Below, one piece after another: positions 43,435 to 53,127 of a DNA stretch of 64,000 bases. The position numbers were made by a program, and so were the translations under genes. The DNA lies in contig JBLMYQ010000045.1 in assembly GCA_050258375.1 (NCBI GenBank), forward strand, positions 1 through 64,000, given 5' to 3'. The notes beneath the pieces are model-generated. The model was not told where the DNA came from. It ran no database searches and saw nothing but the letters and a program-made list of their open reading frames with translations. The stretch is from JBLMYQ01 sp050258375 (GTDB taxonomy: Bacteria; Bacillota; Clostridia; Acetivibrionales; UBA4821). Within the stretch, counting starts at the first letter, position 1, and the number at the start of each line of letters is the position of its first letter.

Positions 43435-44430
43435 TTATTTGACTAGAAATGCTGAGGGCACGAATCTGGGGCCATAGCGGCTGCAAGGATTGTTTTGTAT
43501 TTTATTCTCATAAACAAGTGTTGTTGAAGCACCTCCATCTAAATTCGCTGCATTATAGGCTCCATTTTCCAGCATTATATCTACACAATCTTTGAGTGTG
43601 GCGCCGATGCTTGTTATTTGCCTTCCGTCAACCACTAGAAATAATACCGCGCCATCCTTACGCTGTCCTATAATTGTTCTTGGCCCAAGACCCCAACCGC
43701 CATTACCTGATTTAATCATAGATTCTCCATTCACGATTAAAAACGGCTTAAATGAAACAGCATCACGTAGATTGAGTTTTTCAATTTCTTTTAAGCTATA
43801 TTTGCCAAGAACGAGAGTATTCTTCGAGTCAAAACCGATAACGCTGTAGGTTTTTAATCCTTGCTTATACATTATTTTATAGTTTTCAATTATAATTCCT
43901 TCAGGAGTACCGCCATTTCCATGCCCGCCTTCATCGCTAAATCCTCCTGCATTAATTCCGGCAATTGCATTATATTTACTAACGATGTCTAATACTTTCA
44001 TGCCGCGGCTGCCAAGCTTGGAAGTTGTACCTACAGAAACCCTGGAAGGATCGTGAATTATCATTAAGAAACCTTTAAAGCTATTTCTTTGCATAGGTAT
44101 GAGCTCAATTTTATCATTATATCCTGAAGTATTGATACCATTATTACTTTTTGCTGAAGAGTCATCAATCTTGTTCTTTTCCATAATTCTATTAATTTCT
44201 TCATCGCTTACAAATATTCTTGCAAGATACTGTTGAGTCATAGTTGTCATAGCAGTTGTAACGTATAATTCTTTTAAATCAGTAAAAGGACTGTGAAAAA
44301 TAATCAGGATAGAAGTTACCGAGAAAAACAAAATAAAAATGAAAGGATAAAGTATATACTTTTGTAGAACTTTCTTTATCTTTGTCTTTTTGTATTCTTT
44401 TTCCATTTGCAATTTTTGCATTCTCGACAT
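43435..44430 (-). CDS. NAGPA-domain phosphodiester glycosidase family protein
   Basis: 331 aa. A membrane helix near 25-50 anchors an extracytoplasmic NAGPA domain: MIIHDPSRV, AGINAGGF, the NLDGGASTTLVY motif and CSRYGPRFVPSAFLV at the end. In other bacteria such proteins act on exopolysaccharide or cell-wall phosphodiesters (YoeB/EpsL types), mostly by prediction. AAGGTGAG precedes the ATG. It is convergent with the SDR gene, 5 bases apart. Confidence 0.85.
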   Translation of the reverse strand: MSRMQKLQMEKEYKKTKIKKVLQKYILYPFIFILFFSVTSILIIFHSPFTDLKELYVTTAMTTMTQQYLARIFVSDEEINRIMEKNKIDDSSAKSNNGINTSGYNDKIELIPMQRNSFKGFLMIIHDPSRVSVGTTSKLGSRGMKVLDIVSKYNAIAGINAGGFSDEGGHGNGGTPEGIIIENYKIMYKQGLKTYSVIGFDSKNTLVLGKYSLKEIEKLNLRDAVSFKPFLIVNGESMIKSGNGGWGLGPRTIIGQRKDGAVLFLVVDGRQITSIGATLKDCVDIMLENGAYNAANLDGGASTTLVYENKIQNNPCSRYGPRFVPSAFLVK

Positions 44431-44637
44431 AAATTATGCTCACCTTGAATGATATTTTTGTTAATATCAAATATTTTATCATTAAAACATAATATTTTAA
44501 ATATTTCGATAATTAAATTGATATTACAAAAACTCATAAGGTGTAGCAATAAATAAGATAGAGACTAACCATAGACGGGTTATAAAAATTAATATATAAT
44601 TAATTTCGTGAAATTTTGCATTAGGAAGGCAGCGATT

Positions 44638-45480
44638 ATGACTTATTCAAATTTTCATACACATTGTAAATTTTGCGATGGTGAGGGAGAGCCTGAACAA
44701 TTTATTAAAGAAGCAATAACCCGGGGGTTCAAATCAATTGGGTTTTCTAGTCATGCGCCTTTGCCAATTGATGAATATTGGGTAATGAAAGAAGAAGCAT
44801 TGGAAGAATACTGTCATACAATTAAGCTATTAAAAAACAAATATAAAAATATAATTGATGTGAATCTTGGATTAGAAATTGATTATAATACAGAGGCTAT
44901 TGGTGATAATTTCAAACGCTTTAATCATTTAGGCTTGGATTATAAAATTGGAGCAGTGCATATCATATTTGACAAAAAAACAGGTAGACGCTTATGCTTT
45001 GACGGAAGCAAGGAGGACTTTGAAACAATAATTAATGAATTCTTAGAGGGTGATGTGAAAAAAGCAGTCCATTCTTATTACTCTCTGGTTAGAGAAATGA
45101 TTGAGAATATTAAGCCGGATATTGTTGCTCATTTTGATTTGCTAAAAAAGCAAAATAAAGATAACAGGTATTTTAATGAAGAGGAAACATGGTATAAGAA
45201 TGAAGTGCTTGAAACATTAGAGGTAGTAAAACAGAGGAATTCAATTATAGAGGTTAATACAGGGGGAATTGCACGAAAATTTCTAAGCTCTATGTATCCC
45301 AGTGACTGGATATTAAAAGAATGCAAAAAGATGGATATTCCTATAGTGCTAAGTTCAGATGCTCATCAGCCGTGTAATATTAATTTTTATTTTGATGAAG
45401 CTGCTAGGATTCTTAAAAATATTGGATATGAGAAACAGTTGATATTATCCAATGGAAGTTGGAATTTTCATGATTTATAA
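44638..45480 (+). CDS. HisJ-like PHP-domain histidinol phosphatase
   Basis: 280 aa from ATG 44638, nine bases after AGGAAGG (a GTG at 44608 lacks a site). PHP fold metal residues appear in NFHTHCKF (7-9), FSSHAPLP, GLEIDYN, HFDLL and SSDAHQP. Members remove phosphate from histidinol phosphate in histidine synthesis. No other his genes are nearby, so a different phosphoester may be the substrate. Confidence 0.8.
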   Translation: MTYSNFHTHCKFCDGEGEPEQFIKEAITRGFKSIGFSSHAPLPIDEYWVMKEEALEEYCHTIKLLKNKYKNIIDVNLGLEIDYNTEAIGDNFKRFNHLGLDYKIGAVHIIFDKKTGRRLCFDGSKEDFETIINEFLEGDVKKAVHSYYSLVREMIENIKPDIVAHFDLLKKQNKDNRYFNEEETWYKNEVLETLEVVKQRNSIIEVNTGGIARKFLSSMYPSDWILKECKKMDIPIVLSSDAHQPCNINFYFDEAARILKNIGYEKQLILSNGSWNFHDL

Positions 45481-45504
45481 TTGAAATTTATATTGGAGGT
45501 TAAC

Positions 45505-46083
45505 GTGCAAGAGATAAAAAATAAAAGTTGTAATGCTTTTGGAGTTGCAGGGTTTCTTGATGTTGAAACAACCGGGCTAAACCCAAAGCATGATGAAATT
45601 ATTGAATTATCAATTTATTTATTTGAATTTCGAAAAGATAACGGAGAGATTACCAGAATAATAGAAAGATATGCTGGATTAAGAGAACCGTCAATTCCGA
45701 TTTCTCCAGGTGCTCAAAGAGTAAATAAGATAACCTATAAAGAGCTTAAAGGAAAAAGCTTGGACATTCAATATATTGAAAGCTTGATTGACAAAGCTGA
45801 ATTTCTTGTAGCGCATAATGCGAATTTCGACAGAGGCTTTATGGAGCGTATGGTAAATGCTTGTAATCATAAACCGTGGCTGTGTTCGATTAAAAATATA
45901 GATTGGAAAAGCAAAGGCTTTAAATCAAGGGCTCTTGGAAATCTATTAAGTGCGCATGGTATAAGTACTGATAGAGCGCATAGAGCTGAAGATGATGTTA
46001 GAGCCGCAATTGAGTTGCTATCAATAAGAGCATCAAATGGGAAAACATATTTTTATGAAATGTTAGAAAATGTGTGTTATTAG
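45505..46083 (+). CDS. DnaQ-like 3'-5' exonuclease
   Basis: 192 aa from GTG 45505, four bases after TTGGAGGT. The DEDDh residues are visible: FLDVETTG (ExoI), HNANFDRGF (ExoII) and HRAEDDVRAA (ExoIII). It may act in repair or RNA turnover. It stands alone rather than as a domain of PolC. Confidence 0.85.
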   Translation: MQEIKNKSCNAFGVAGFLDVETTGLNPKHDEIIELSIYLFEFRKDNGEITRIIERYAGLREPSIPISPGAQRVNKITYKELKGKSLDIQYIESLIDKAEFLVAHNANFDRGFMERMVNACNHKPWLCSIKNIDWKSKGFKSRALGNLLSAHGISTDRAHRAEDDVRAAIELLSIRASNGKTYFYEMLENVCY

Positions 46084-46119
46084 CTTGAAGATTAAATTAA
46101 TTAAGAGGAGATGGGTAAA

Positions 46120-46551
46120 ATGTTTTCAAATGAAAGAATTAATTTAGTTGCTCCATGTGGTATTGACTGCGGAATTTGTGAGTTGAACATGTGCAAAGAT
46201 AATAAACAATTACTAGATTATCTTGTATCTAAAGGCATTCCAAAAGAAAAATTACCTTGTGAAGGTTGTAGAAGCGCACAGGGGATTTGCCCTGTAATTA
46301 GTTGCAAGTGCGAAACATATAAATGTTTTATTGATAAAAAAATTGATTTTTGTTATGAGTGTAAAGAGTTTCCATGTGAAAAGTTAAATCCTTCAGCAGA
46401 TAGAGCGGAAACACTTCCACATAATTTAAAGGTATTTAATCTATGCACTATTAAAAGAACTGGTGTTAAAGGATTTATTGAAACTTCGTCCGAAATAAAA
46501 CAAAAGTACTATAAAGGTAAAATGCAAATTGGAAATGGTCCACAGATTTAA
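46120..46551 (+). CDS. DUF3795 cysteine-rich protein
   Basis: 143 aa from ATG 46120 (AAGAGGAG upstream; ATG 46111 overlaps that site). Twelve cysteines in Cys-rich groups: APCGIDCGICELNMC, PCEGCRSAQGICPVISCKC and CYECKEFPCEKL, the DUF3795 pattern. Probably binds zinc or an iron-sulfur cluster; function unknown. Confidence 0.8.
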   Translation: MFSNERINLVAPCGIDCGICELNMCKDNKQLLDYLVSKGIPKEKLPCEGCRSAQGICPVISCKCETYKCFIDKKIDFCYECKEFPCEKLNPSADRAETLPHNLKVFNLCTIKRTGVKGFIETSSEIKQKYYKGKMQIGNGPQI

Positions 46552-46585
46552 AACAAAAGGGGTTGAATGAAAGGGGAAAATACTA

Positions 46586-47488
46586 TTGAATGCGATTATA
46601 ATTAAAATAATACCGATTATATTAATATTTATTTTAGGTATAGTTTTAAGGAAATTTAAAATTTTTAATAAAGAAAATGCAGACTTATTTTTAAAACTAG
46701 TTTTTAATGTTTCTATTCCAGCGTTCGTTTTAACGTCTATTAGCAAAATTAAACTTTCACTAGATTTTATCTATCTTCCAATAACGGCAATATTAATTAT
46801 TATTTTTACATATTTTATATCAAAAAGTGTAAGTAAATTTTATAACTTAGGAAACCCATCTCTTGGAGTATTTATAGTTGGGTCTATGATTATGAATATT
46901 GGTTTTACATTACCATTTTTTATTGCTGCATATGGAGGAGAAGGATTAGCTAGAGCATCAATATTCGACTTTGGAAATGCATTATTAACATTTACTTTTA
47001 TATATTATTGCGCTTGTAAGTTTGGAGGCAAAACAGAAGATTCTAAAATAATGGCAAAAAAGTTATTGAATTCTCCACCTTTATGGGCTTTAATGATTTC
47101 AATAATACTAAATCTATCATCTGTTAAGTTGCATCCTTTAGCTCAAAACTTCTTAGAAATATTAGGTAATATTACAGTTCCATTAATTATGTTATCACTT
47201 GGAATATATTTCACTCCCAAAATAGTAAAAATATTTTCTGTAGTATCTGTAATTGTCATAAGAATGTTTGTTGGGTTGTTATTAGGGTTTTTATTTGTAT
47301 ATTTATTTAAATTAGAAGGATTGAATAGACTGATTGTTTTAATAGGTGCATCAGCTCCGGTGGGTTATAATACGCTTACTTTTGCCTCTATGGAAAATCT
47401 TGATAAAGAATATGCTGCAAGCTTAGTATCATATTCTATATTAATAGGAATTATCTTCATTCCATTTTTGATATTTATTTTATCATAG
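46586..47488 (+). CDS. AEC (auxin efflux carrier) family transporter
   Basis: 300 aa from TTG 46586, with GGGG upstream. Ten membrane helices, with the family's paired broken-helix pattern: NVSIPAFVLTSISK in the first half and GASAPVGYNTLTFASMENL in the second. Bacterial members move organic acids such as malate; the substrate here is unknown. Confidence 0.85.
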   Translation: MNAIIIKIIPIILIFILGIVLRKFKIFNKENADLFLKLVFNVSIPAFVLTSISKIKLSLDFIYLPITAILIIIFTYFISKSVSKFYNLGNPSLGVFIVGSMIMNIGFTLPFFIAAYGGEGLARASIFDFGNALLTFTFIYYCACKFGGKTEDSKIMAKKLLNSPPLWALMISIILNLSSVKLHPLAQNFLEILGNITVPLIMLSLGIYFTPKIVKIFSVVSVIVIRMFVGLLLGFLFVYLFKLEGLNRLIVLIGASAPVGYNTLTFASMENLDKEYAASLVSYSILIGIIFIPFLIFILS

Positions 47489-47556
47489 TTTGTATAACTC
47501 ATATGAATGTAGTGCGAATTTTATAAAACCAATATATAATGGGTTAGATTAGGTTT

Positions 47557-48378
47557 TTAAAAGCCTGATTGTGCAGCCTTATAAACCATACTTTGATGGG
47601 CATCGTCAACTTTATCGGTGCCATGCGTTTTACTTCCTAGAAAATGAATATCAAAATGTCCAGACATATTATTTCCTTTTACTTTTTCAAGATTATAACC
47701 AGGACCATAATCTCCGGTCCTCCAATCAGATACCCAACTATCTGCCGGAAGGTCTTCGCGACCTGCATGTGGCATACCAGCCATAGAAGCAGCCATAGCC
47801 TTACCATTAACTACAACGATAACCGATCTTCTTTCCCAGCTCCATTGACCGCCATAAATTTTTTTCATTATTGAAGTGTCGGCTGCAGTCAAAGTTTCTA
47901 CATCAGCATGATTATAACCATAAGACCTTTTAATATTAAAGCTAAGTTTTGTTCCCACGTCTATAACTTTTGCTTTTGCTCCAATGTAAAATATTTTTTC
48001 TGCATTTTCAAACCACGGAACTAAAAGGTTTCTATTAATTAAAGAATTTCTGGATATTAGCCCAGATGACAATCTACCTAGAAGCTTATCAAGCATATAA
48101 TAAGTATTACTGCCAACAATACCATCTTTTTTTAGATTATATTTAGTTTGAAATTGGAAAACTGCTGATTTTGTTACTGGACCGAAATAGCTTGTAGGTC
48201 TGGATTTAAAAAAGCCGATAGCTTTTAAATCATATTGCAGCTTATTAACATATGTTCCTCTCATTCCTTGTTTTAAAACCGGTCTGCTAGATAAAGCAGC
48301 TTGCGAACTAAATGGAAAAGCAAAAAACATTACCAGCAGAATCCATAAAACTAATTCTGCCTTCTTTTTCTTATGCAT
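47557..48378 (-). CDS. Exported peptidoglycan-binding protein
   Basis: 273 aa. Signal peptide (MHKKKKAELVLWILLVMFFA) with likely cleavage near 28, a PG_binding_1 domain about 38-95 (LQYDLKAIGFFKSRPTSYFGPVTKSAV is split by the family's typical turn) and a C-terminal domain with PHAGREDLPAD and GHFDIHFLGSKTHG, a conserved putative metal or catalytic site. It probably acts on or senses cell wall, perhaps in spores. AGGAG precedes the ATG. Confidence 0.82.
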   Translation of the reverse strand: MHKKKKAELVLWILLVMFFAFPFSSQAALSSRPVLKQGMRGTYVNKLQYDLKAIGFFKSRPTSYFGPVTKSAVFQFQTKYNLKKDGIVGSNTYYMLDKLLGRLSSGLISRNSLINRNLLVPWFENAEKIFYIGAKAKVIDVGTKLSFNIKRSYGYNHADVETLTAADTSIMKKIYGGQWSWERRSVIVVVNGKAMAASMAGMPHAGREDLPADSWVSDWRTGDYGPGYNLEKVKGNNMSGHFDIHFLGSKTHGTDKVDDAHQSMVYKAAQSGF

Positions 48379-48663
48379 GATTTTTCTCCTCTCTTTTTTT
48401 AAGCTTACGAGGTTAGTTGACGGGTTAGGAAAAAAAGAGTAAATATCCTGCTATTACAGCTTAACCCCAAAAATAGTTCCCCCGCTTCTTAAATTAATAA
48501 GAATTCAGCTTGCTGATATTATAACATCGGGAGAGGGATAAACCTACGAGTAAATATTGGTAAAATAATAGAAGAAGGATGCTGCAAAATGTAGTTACCG
48601 AAAGGCTTGAAAAAGAACCTTGTTAGGCAGGAATATACAAGGGAGAGGGGGGGAATAGTGATA
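48379..48663. other. Intergenic region with a possible degraded coding remnant
   Basis: Contains purine-rich segments and, at 48581-48628, a short frame MLQNVVTERLEKEPC that stops early and could continue past the stop as AGIYKGEG. It has no ribosome site of good spacing and may be a mobile-element or pseudogene scrap. Nothing else was identified. Confidence 0.3.
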
Positions 48664-49599
48664 CTAATTAATAAGAAAAACATTAATTACTATAAAGGAT
48701 AGAAGGATGTAGAAAGACGATTCAAATAAAACGTATCCAATATTTCTTTTATTAAAAATCTCATCTTCAACATCAACTTTTACAATCCAACTAAGTATTT
48801 TTTTAGTAATGGCTATGAATACCATCATAAAAATATATACAAAAAAATTAAAAAGAATTAAATCAATTAAATTTGATATATTTAACCAGTTGATTCCTAA
48901 TAGCTTAAAAAAGTTAATTACGGATGTAATAATAATATTGATTGCGATAATGTTTCCTAACAGAAGGATACCTGATGATGTATTGTGAACGATAAAAATA
49001 TCTTTAAAAATTGATTTGCCTTCTGGTAAGACAAACCTTGTATAAAGACTTATCAGACCAATGTTCAAGAATGCTACGGTGAGTATTCTGATTATGTTTG
49101 AATATATATGTTCAAAAAGAATATTTTCTTGAAGCATCATACTGGTCACAACAACTGATGTTGAAATGCTAATAAATGATACAGCAAGATTATTATTTAT
49201 AAATATTTCTTGACTTAGAATAAATTTTTCACCAAACTTAATTTTTGCAGCTGCATTAAGAATAACCTCTGCCAGAAATCTGAATAAGCAAAAAACAAAT
49301 ATGTAGGCAGTAATATAAATTATTAGAACTAATAAATCTTTTGAATTCCCCTGATAAACAAACTTGCCGTTGGGAGCAATTATGACTGAAATAAGAAAGA
49401 AAACCGGTGCTAAAAAGCCATAAATAAATTCAAGCCAAACAGAAAGATTATCTTGTTTAAAAAGCTCTTCTTTTAGAGAAATTCTTTTAAGAAAAAATAT
49501 CTTATATAAATAACAGCCGAGGAAGCCCGTAGTCAAAATGCAAATAAATAAATATAAAAAAGCCATTCCAACTTCTTTTATAGTACTAAAAGTATTCAA
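48664..49599 (-). CDS. Multi-pass membrane protein, DUF350-like
   Basis: 311 aa from TTG 49599 (minus strand), eight bases after GGAGG; an upstream TTG at 49644 lacks a site. About nine membrane helices. Two similar halves each have a helix pair that recalls DUF350 (NNNLAVSFISISTSVVVTSM; NIGYVLFESSFYILLSFI). Family assignment is tentative. Function unknown. It is the only gene on this strand here and lies divergent from 49766. Confidence 0.6.
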   Translation of the reverse strand: MNTFSTIKEVGMAFLYLFICILTTGFLGCYLYKIFFLKRISLKEELFKQDNLSVWLEFIYGFLAPVFFLISVIIAPNGKFVYQGNSKDLLVLIIYITAYIFVFCLFRFLAEVILNAAAKIKFGEKFILSQEIFINNNLAVSFISISTSVVVTSMMLQENILFEHIYSNIIRILTVAFLNIGLISLYTRFVLPEGKSIFKDIFIVHNTSSGILLLGNIIAINIIITSVINFFKLLGINWLNISNLIDLILFNFFVYIFMMVFIAITKKILSWIVKVDVEDEIFNKRNIGYVLFESSFYILLSFIVINVFLIN

Positions 49600-49681
49600 G
49601 CTCAATTCCTCCAATATAAATTTAAAAATAGTTTGTTGTAACAATGTTAATTATAACATAAGGTTATTATGTAATAGGATA

Positions 49682-49709
49682 TTGTATTAAAAAAAATATA
49701 TTATATAAT
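49682..49709 (+). promoter_or_regulatory. Sigma-A-type promoter for the 49766 gene
   Basis: TTGTAT at 49682-49687 and TATAAT at 49704-49709 with spacer 16, 56 bases upstream of the start codon. Confidence 0.55.
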
Positions 49710-49765
49710 TAAATCTATAAGTAATAATTAATAAGCTGGAAACAATTCAAAAGGGGCAAGACAAA

Positions 49766-50659
49766 ATGAAAAAAACTATTAAAAGAATAAGTGATGTTCA
49801 AAATCCGGATTTAAATAAAGTCCCCCCCGAAAAAGAACTGATTTTTTGCAGAAAGATTAAAAAGGATATCAGTTCCAAACCTGAAGATTCGAGTGATATA
49901 AGTCTTAGTGGTATAATTAGCTATGCTTTTATTATAATCCTATTAATTTCTGTAGCATATAAATTTGTTTTTCCTACAATAAATTCATTAGAAGCAAATC
50001 TTACTCATAAAAAAATTGGGAAGTCTATTGTGAGCAGTTATTTTAATCTTCTGGAAAATACAAAATATTCAGAGGCATTAAAGCTTATTGATACAAATAA
50101 TTCTAAATATTCGGTAAATTCTTTAATAGATAGTCTTAAAACTGATTTAGGTAGTACTGATATTGTTGGGTGTAATATAATGGATGTAATTGAAGACCAA
50201 GATTCTGCGATTGTTAATACTGTGGTTTCATGCATGGATAATACGGGAAAGGTTTTCAAACAGGATAAATCCTTTTTAGTAAAGAATACACCTGAAGGAT
50301 GGAAAATAAGCTTAAACGGATTAATTAAGAAATTCAAGCTTCAGCCTGTATCTGCAACCTTTTCTAATGGTTTTATAATAAGTCTTGATGAAATTGAATA
50401 TTGTGTAGAAGGAATCAATCTTAAAATTAATATAAAAAATAAAACATACAATGAATTTAACATTAATGGTACAATTAGTATGAATATGAGTACAGGTTAC
50501 AAATTTTCTGAACCAATTAAATCAATATTAAAATCAAAAGTAAATTATAATCATAATATTTTGTTTAATGGTTCAAATGGAGAACCTTATGAAGTAGTAA
50601 TAAAACTAGAGGGGAGCAATTATAAACCACAAACCTTGCCGGTTAAAATTGTTAGATGA
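49766..50659 (+). CDS. Hypothetical membrane-anchored protein
   Basis: 297 aa. A cytoplasmic stretch of about 48 residues, one helix (SYAFIIILLISVAYKFVFP, about 52-70), then an extracytoplasmic NTF2-like region (SSYFNLLENTKYSEALKLI ... FLVKNTPEGWKISLNG) and a C-terminal beta domain. The NTF2-like pattern is common in clostridial envelope proteins. No known family name. Followed by the MshEN-domain gene 39 bases later, probably one transcript. Confidence 0.6.
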   Translation: MKKTIKRISDVQNPDLNKVPPEKELIFCRKIKKDISSKPEDSSDISLSGIISYAFIIILLISVAYKFVFPTINSLEANLTHKKIGKSIVSSYFNLLENTKYSEALKLIDTNNSKYSVNSLIDSLKTDLGSTDIVGCNIMDVIEDQDSAIVNTVVSCMDNTGKVFKQDKSFLVKNTPEGWKISLNGLIKKFKLQPVSATFSNGFIISLDEIEYCVEGINLKINIKNKTYNEFNINGTISMNMSTGYKFSEPIKSILKSKVNYNHNILFNGSNGEPYEVVIKLEGSNYKPQTLPVKIVR

Positions 50660-50698
50660 TATTTATAACAAAATTAAATATTATATAGGGAGGAATAT

Positions 50699-51688
50699 AT
50701 GAGTAGTTTTTTGAATTTTTTTAAAGGGAAAAATAAAAATGAAAGCTGTTGCTGCTGCGAAAATGGCAAAACTCTGAAAGAAAACCAAAATACTGGGATT
50801 GGTACATTTTTAATTGAAAAAAATTTAATTACAGAAGAACAACTAAGTAATGCCTTAGCATATCAAAATGAAAATAAGAGTAAAAAAATTGGTGAAATAC
50901 TTTATGAAATTAATCTGTTAGGTGAAGAAGAGGTTCTAACACAACTTGCAGATTATTTAAAGGTCGAACATATTAATCTGGATAGACTTACATTTCCTTT
51001 AAAAATACAGAGGATATTCGATAAAAAAATAATGGTTGAAAAAGTATTTGCACCTTTTGATTTATCTGGAAATATTATTAGTATTGCAATAAGTGATATC
51101 AATAATAAGAAACTAAAGAGTGAAATAGAGCAAATTATAAAAGCTCATTCAGAAAACTTAAATCCGGTTTTCTATCTTGCTTTACCAAAAATGATAAGAA
51201 AATTCATAATAAATTCTTATGAAAAGCATCCGCATGAAAGAGCAACTGTTTTGGGCGTCAAGAAAAAATTTGGAGAATATCTATTAGAAAAAAAATTAAT
51301 TACTAAAGAGCAAATTGAAAGCATCCTTGAGAAGCAAAAAGAGTATGTACATAAAAGATTTGGTGAATTGCTATATGAAATGAAAATGTTAAATAGAGAA
51401 GATGTACTAAAGGAATTAGCTATTCATGAAGGCAAGGAGTATGAATCTCTAGAAGATAAACAGCCACAGAATAACTTGATGATTTTGTTTGAATTAGATG
51501 ATATGCTGATGAATAGCTTTACACCTTTTGATATAGAAGGAGATGTAGTAAAAATTGCGATAAATAATATTTTTGATGACGATTTAATTAAAGATATAAC
51601 TAATATTCTTGCCCAAAGTAATTTTAAATGCAAATTTTATATATCAATGAGAGATTCAATAAGGAGCTTTATTGAAAAAGGAAAATAA
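50699..51688 (+). CDS. Orphan protein with two tandem MshEN (GspE N-terminal) domains
   Basis: 329 aa. Four half-motifs of MshEN type are seen: IGTFLIEKNLITEEQL (35-50), IGEILYEINLLGEEEV (64-79), FGEYLLEKKLITKEQI (191-206) and FGELLYEMKMLNREDV (221-236). No ATPase domain follows. MshEN modules bind c-di-GMP in type II secretion and pilus ATPases; the key Arg before the hydrophobic-Gly pair is Gly, Lys, Lys and Arg in the four copies, so binding is uncertain. Four successive Cys lie at 17-20. It ends in a bidirectional terminator. It may be an adaptor that couples c-di-GMP to the membrane protein encoded upstream. Confidence 0.78.
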   Translation: MSSFLNFFKGKNKNESCCCCENGKTLKENQNTGIGTFLIEKNLITEEQLSNALAYQNENKSKKIGEILYEINLLGEEEVLTQLADYLKVEHINLDRLTFPLKIQRIFDKKIMVEKVFAPFDLSGNIISIAISDINNKKLKSEIEQIIKAHSENLNPVFYLALPKMIRKFIINSYEKHPHERATVLGVKKKFGEYLLEKKLITKEQIESILEKQKEYVHKRFGELLYEMKMLNREDVLKELAIHEGKEYESLEDKQPQNNLMILFELDDMLMNSFTPFDIEGDVVKIAINNIFDDDLIKDITNILAQSNFKCKFYISMRDSIRSFIEKGK

Positions 51689-51696
51689 TAATATGG

Positions 51697-51743
51697 AATT
51701 AAAAGGAAATAGTCAGAATTAATCTGACTATTTCCTTTTAATT
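51697..51743. terminator. Bidirectional terminator, 21-bp perfect palindrome
   Basis: Bases 51697-51717 (ending AATAGTCAGA) pair with 51723-51743, loop ATTAA. It separates the MshEN gene from the convergent SLH gene, with A/T-rich flanks on both sides. Confidence 0.9.
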
Positions 51744-51750
51744 AATAAAT

Positions 51751-52869
51751 TCATTCGGGATATATTAATCTTATTACGTTCCCGGGAACCTTTTTGTCAC
51801 TATAAACAGCTGTAATACTGAAATAATATTTTTCGCCTTCTTCCAGGTATCCGTCAAAGTCACCATTATTATATGCTGTCTTATTGTCTATAACTGCATA
51901 GGTTTTTGTCCTATCGGTAATCCAGTAGAGATAACCGTTATCAGGATATTTCGGCGATGAATTATATTTTGATATAACAACTTTATAACCTTGTAATCGT
52001 TTATCGTCAATTTTATTCCATTTTAATATAATCTTGCTTCCATCAACCTTTCCTGAAAGCTTTGGTATTGTATATTCATCTTCGACATTTTCTTCTGCGT
52101 CTAACTCTTCAGCTTTTTCCTCATCGATATCAGCTTCTGATTCTTTGATATTTTCATCTGTAATATTTTTTGCCGGAGTATTAGCTTTTTCAGAATTATT
52201 ATCATATGTTACTTTTTCTTCAGTAACTTTTTCTTCAGAAATTACGTTGCTGAGCAAAACAACAGCTTCTGCTCTTGTGAGTGGTTTATTAGGTTGAAAT
52301 ATAAGAGCTTTACCTTTGTTTGCACCTTTCATAATTTCATTTTTAATTGCTATTGCAACATATCTTTTTAGATTTGGAGAAATAGAAGCTGCATCTGAAA
52401 ATTTATTAAGAATATTCTCATCAGCAGTTTCATTTTCCATTCCCAGGGCTTTAACTATAGCGACAGCCATGTCCTCGCGTGCTGCAGGCTTTAATGGTCT
52501 GAAATAATCACCTGTAGGTGTTCTGAAGCCTGTCAAATAAAACTTGGCAGATTCTACATCTTTAAAAAACCAATCATTTGAATAAACATCTTTAAACGTT
52601 GCAGTAGGGTTATCTTTAATTGGTATGTTTAGAGCAAGAACCATCATTCTTGCAAATTCTGCCCTGTTAATAATATTGTTAGGCTTAAATGTTGAATCAT
52701 CATAGCCTGCTATTATTTTTCTATCAGTCATGAGTTGAATTGCTTTGTTTGCCCAATGATCAGAAGGTACATCCTTGAATTTTTTTGAAGAAGCATTAGA
52801 AAAAAATGTAGTCATTAAAAATAAAGAGATTAATAAAAAACAAAAAAACAAGCTTCTTTTCTTATTCAT
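51751..52869 (-). CDS. Surface-layer protein with three SLH domains and Fn3-like C-terminus
   Basis: 372 aa. Signal peptide to about residue 28, then three SLH repeats (KFKDVPSDHWANKAI from 30, TFKDVYSNDWFFKDVES from 93, KFSDAASISPNLKRYV from 154), an acidic linker (about 215-260, rich in Glu/Asp) and a Fn3-like domain (IPKLSGKVDGSKIILKW ... YYFSITAVY). SLH domains bind pyruvylated cell-wall polymers. The acidic linker may bind calcium. AAGGAGGAG precedes the ATG. Confidence 0.9.
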   Translation of the reverse strand: MNKKRSLFFCFLLISLFLMTTFFSNASSKKFKDVPSDHWANKAIQLMTDRKIIAGYDDSTFKPNNIINRAEFARMMVLALNIPIKDNPTATFKDVYSNDWFFKDVESAKFYLTGFRTPTGDYFRPLKPAAREDMAVAIVKALGMENETADENILNKFSDAASISPNLKRYVAIAIKNEIMKGANKGKALIFQPNKPLTRAEAVVLLSNVISEEKVTEEKVTYDNNSEKANTPAKNITDENIKESEADIDEEKAEELDAEENVEDEYTIPKLSGKVDGSKIILKWNKIDDKRLQGYKVVISKYNSSPKYPDNGYLYWITDRTKTYAVIDNKTAYNNGDFDGYLEEGEKYYFSITAVYSDKKVPGNVIRLIYPE

Positions 52870-53127
52870 TTTTCTCCTCCTTATATAACTATAAAATAAT
52901 TCCCTAATAATTATTATACATTAAAAATAACAATAAAAAAATAATGGAAAAGACCTACTAGATTTAGAACTATAGACCTATGAAAAGATAATGTTAAAAT
53001 TTGAGAGTATTTTGAGATTGGATTTTTATTTAATAATTATAAAAATATGATTATTATGTTATAATGTACACTAATATGAAAGAAATACCATTTTATTAAA
53101 TATTATATCATTTAAAGGAGAATAAGA

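Noticed and set aside
44608..44637. GTG 44608 as start of the HisJ-like gene
   Set aside because: No ribosome site before it, while AGGAAGG fits ATG 44638, where the family's conserved N-terminus begins.
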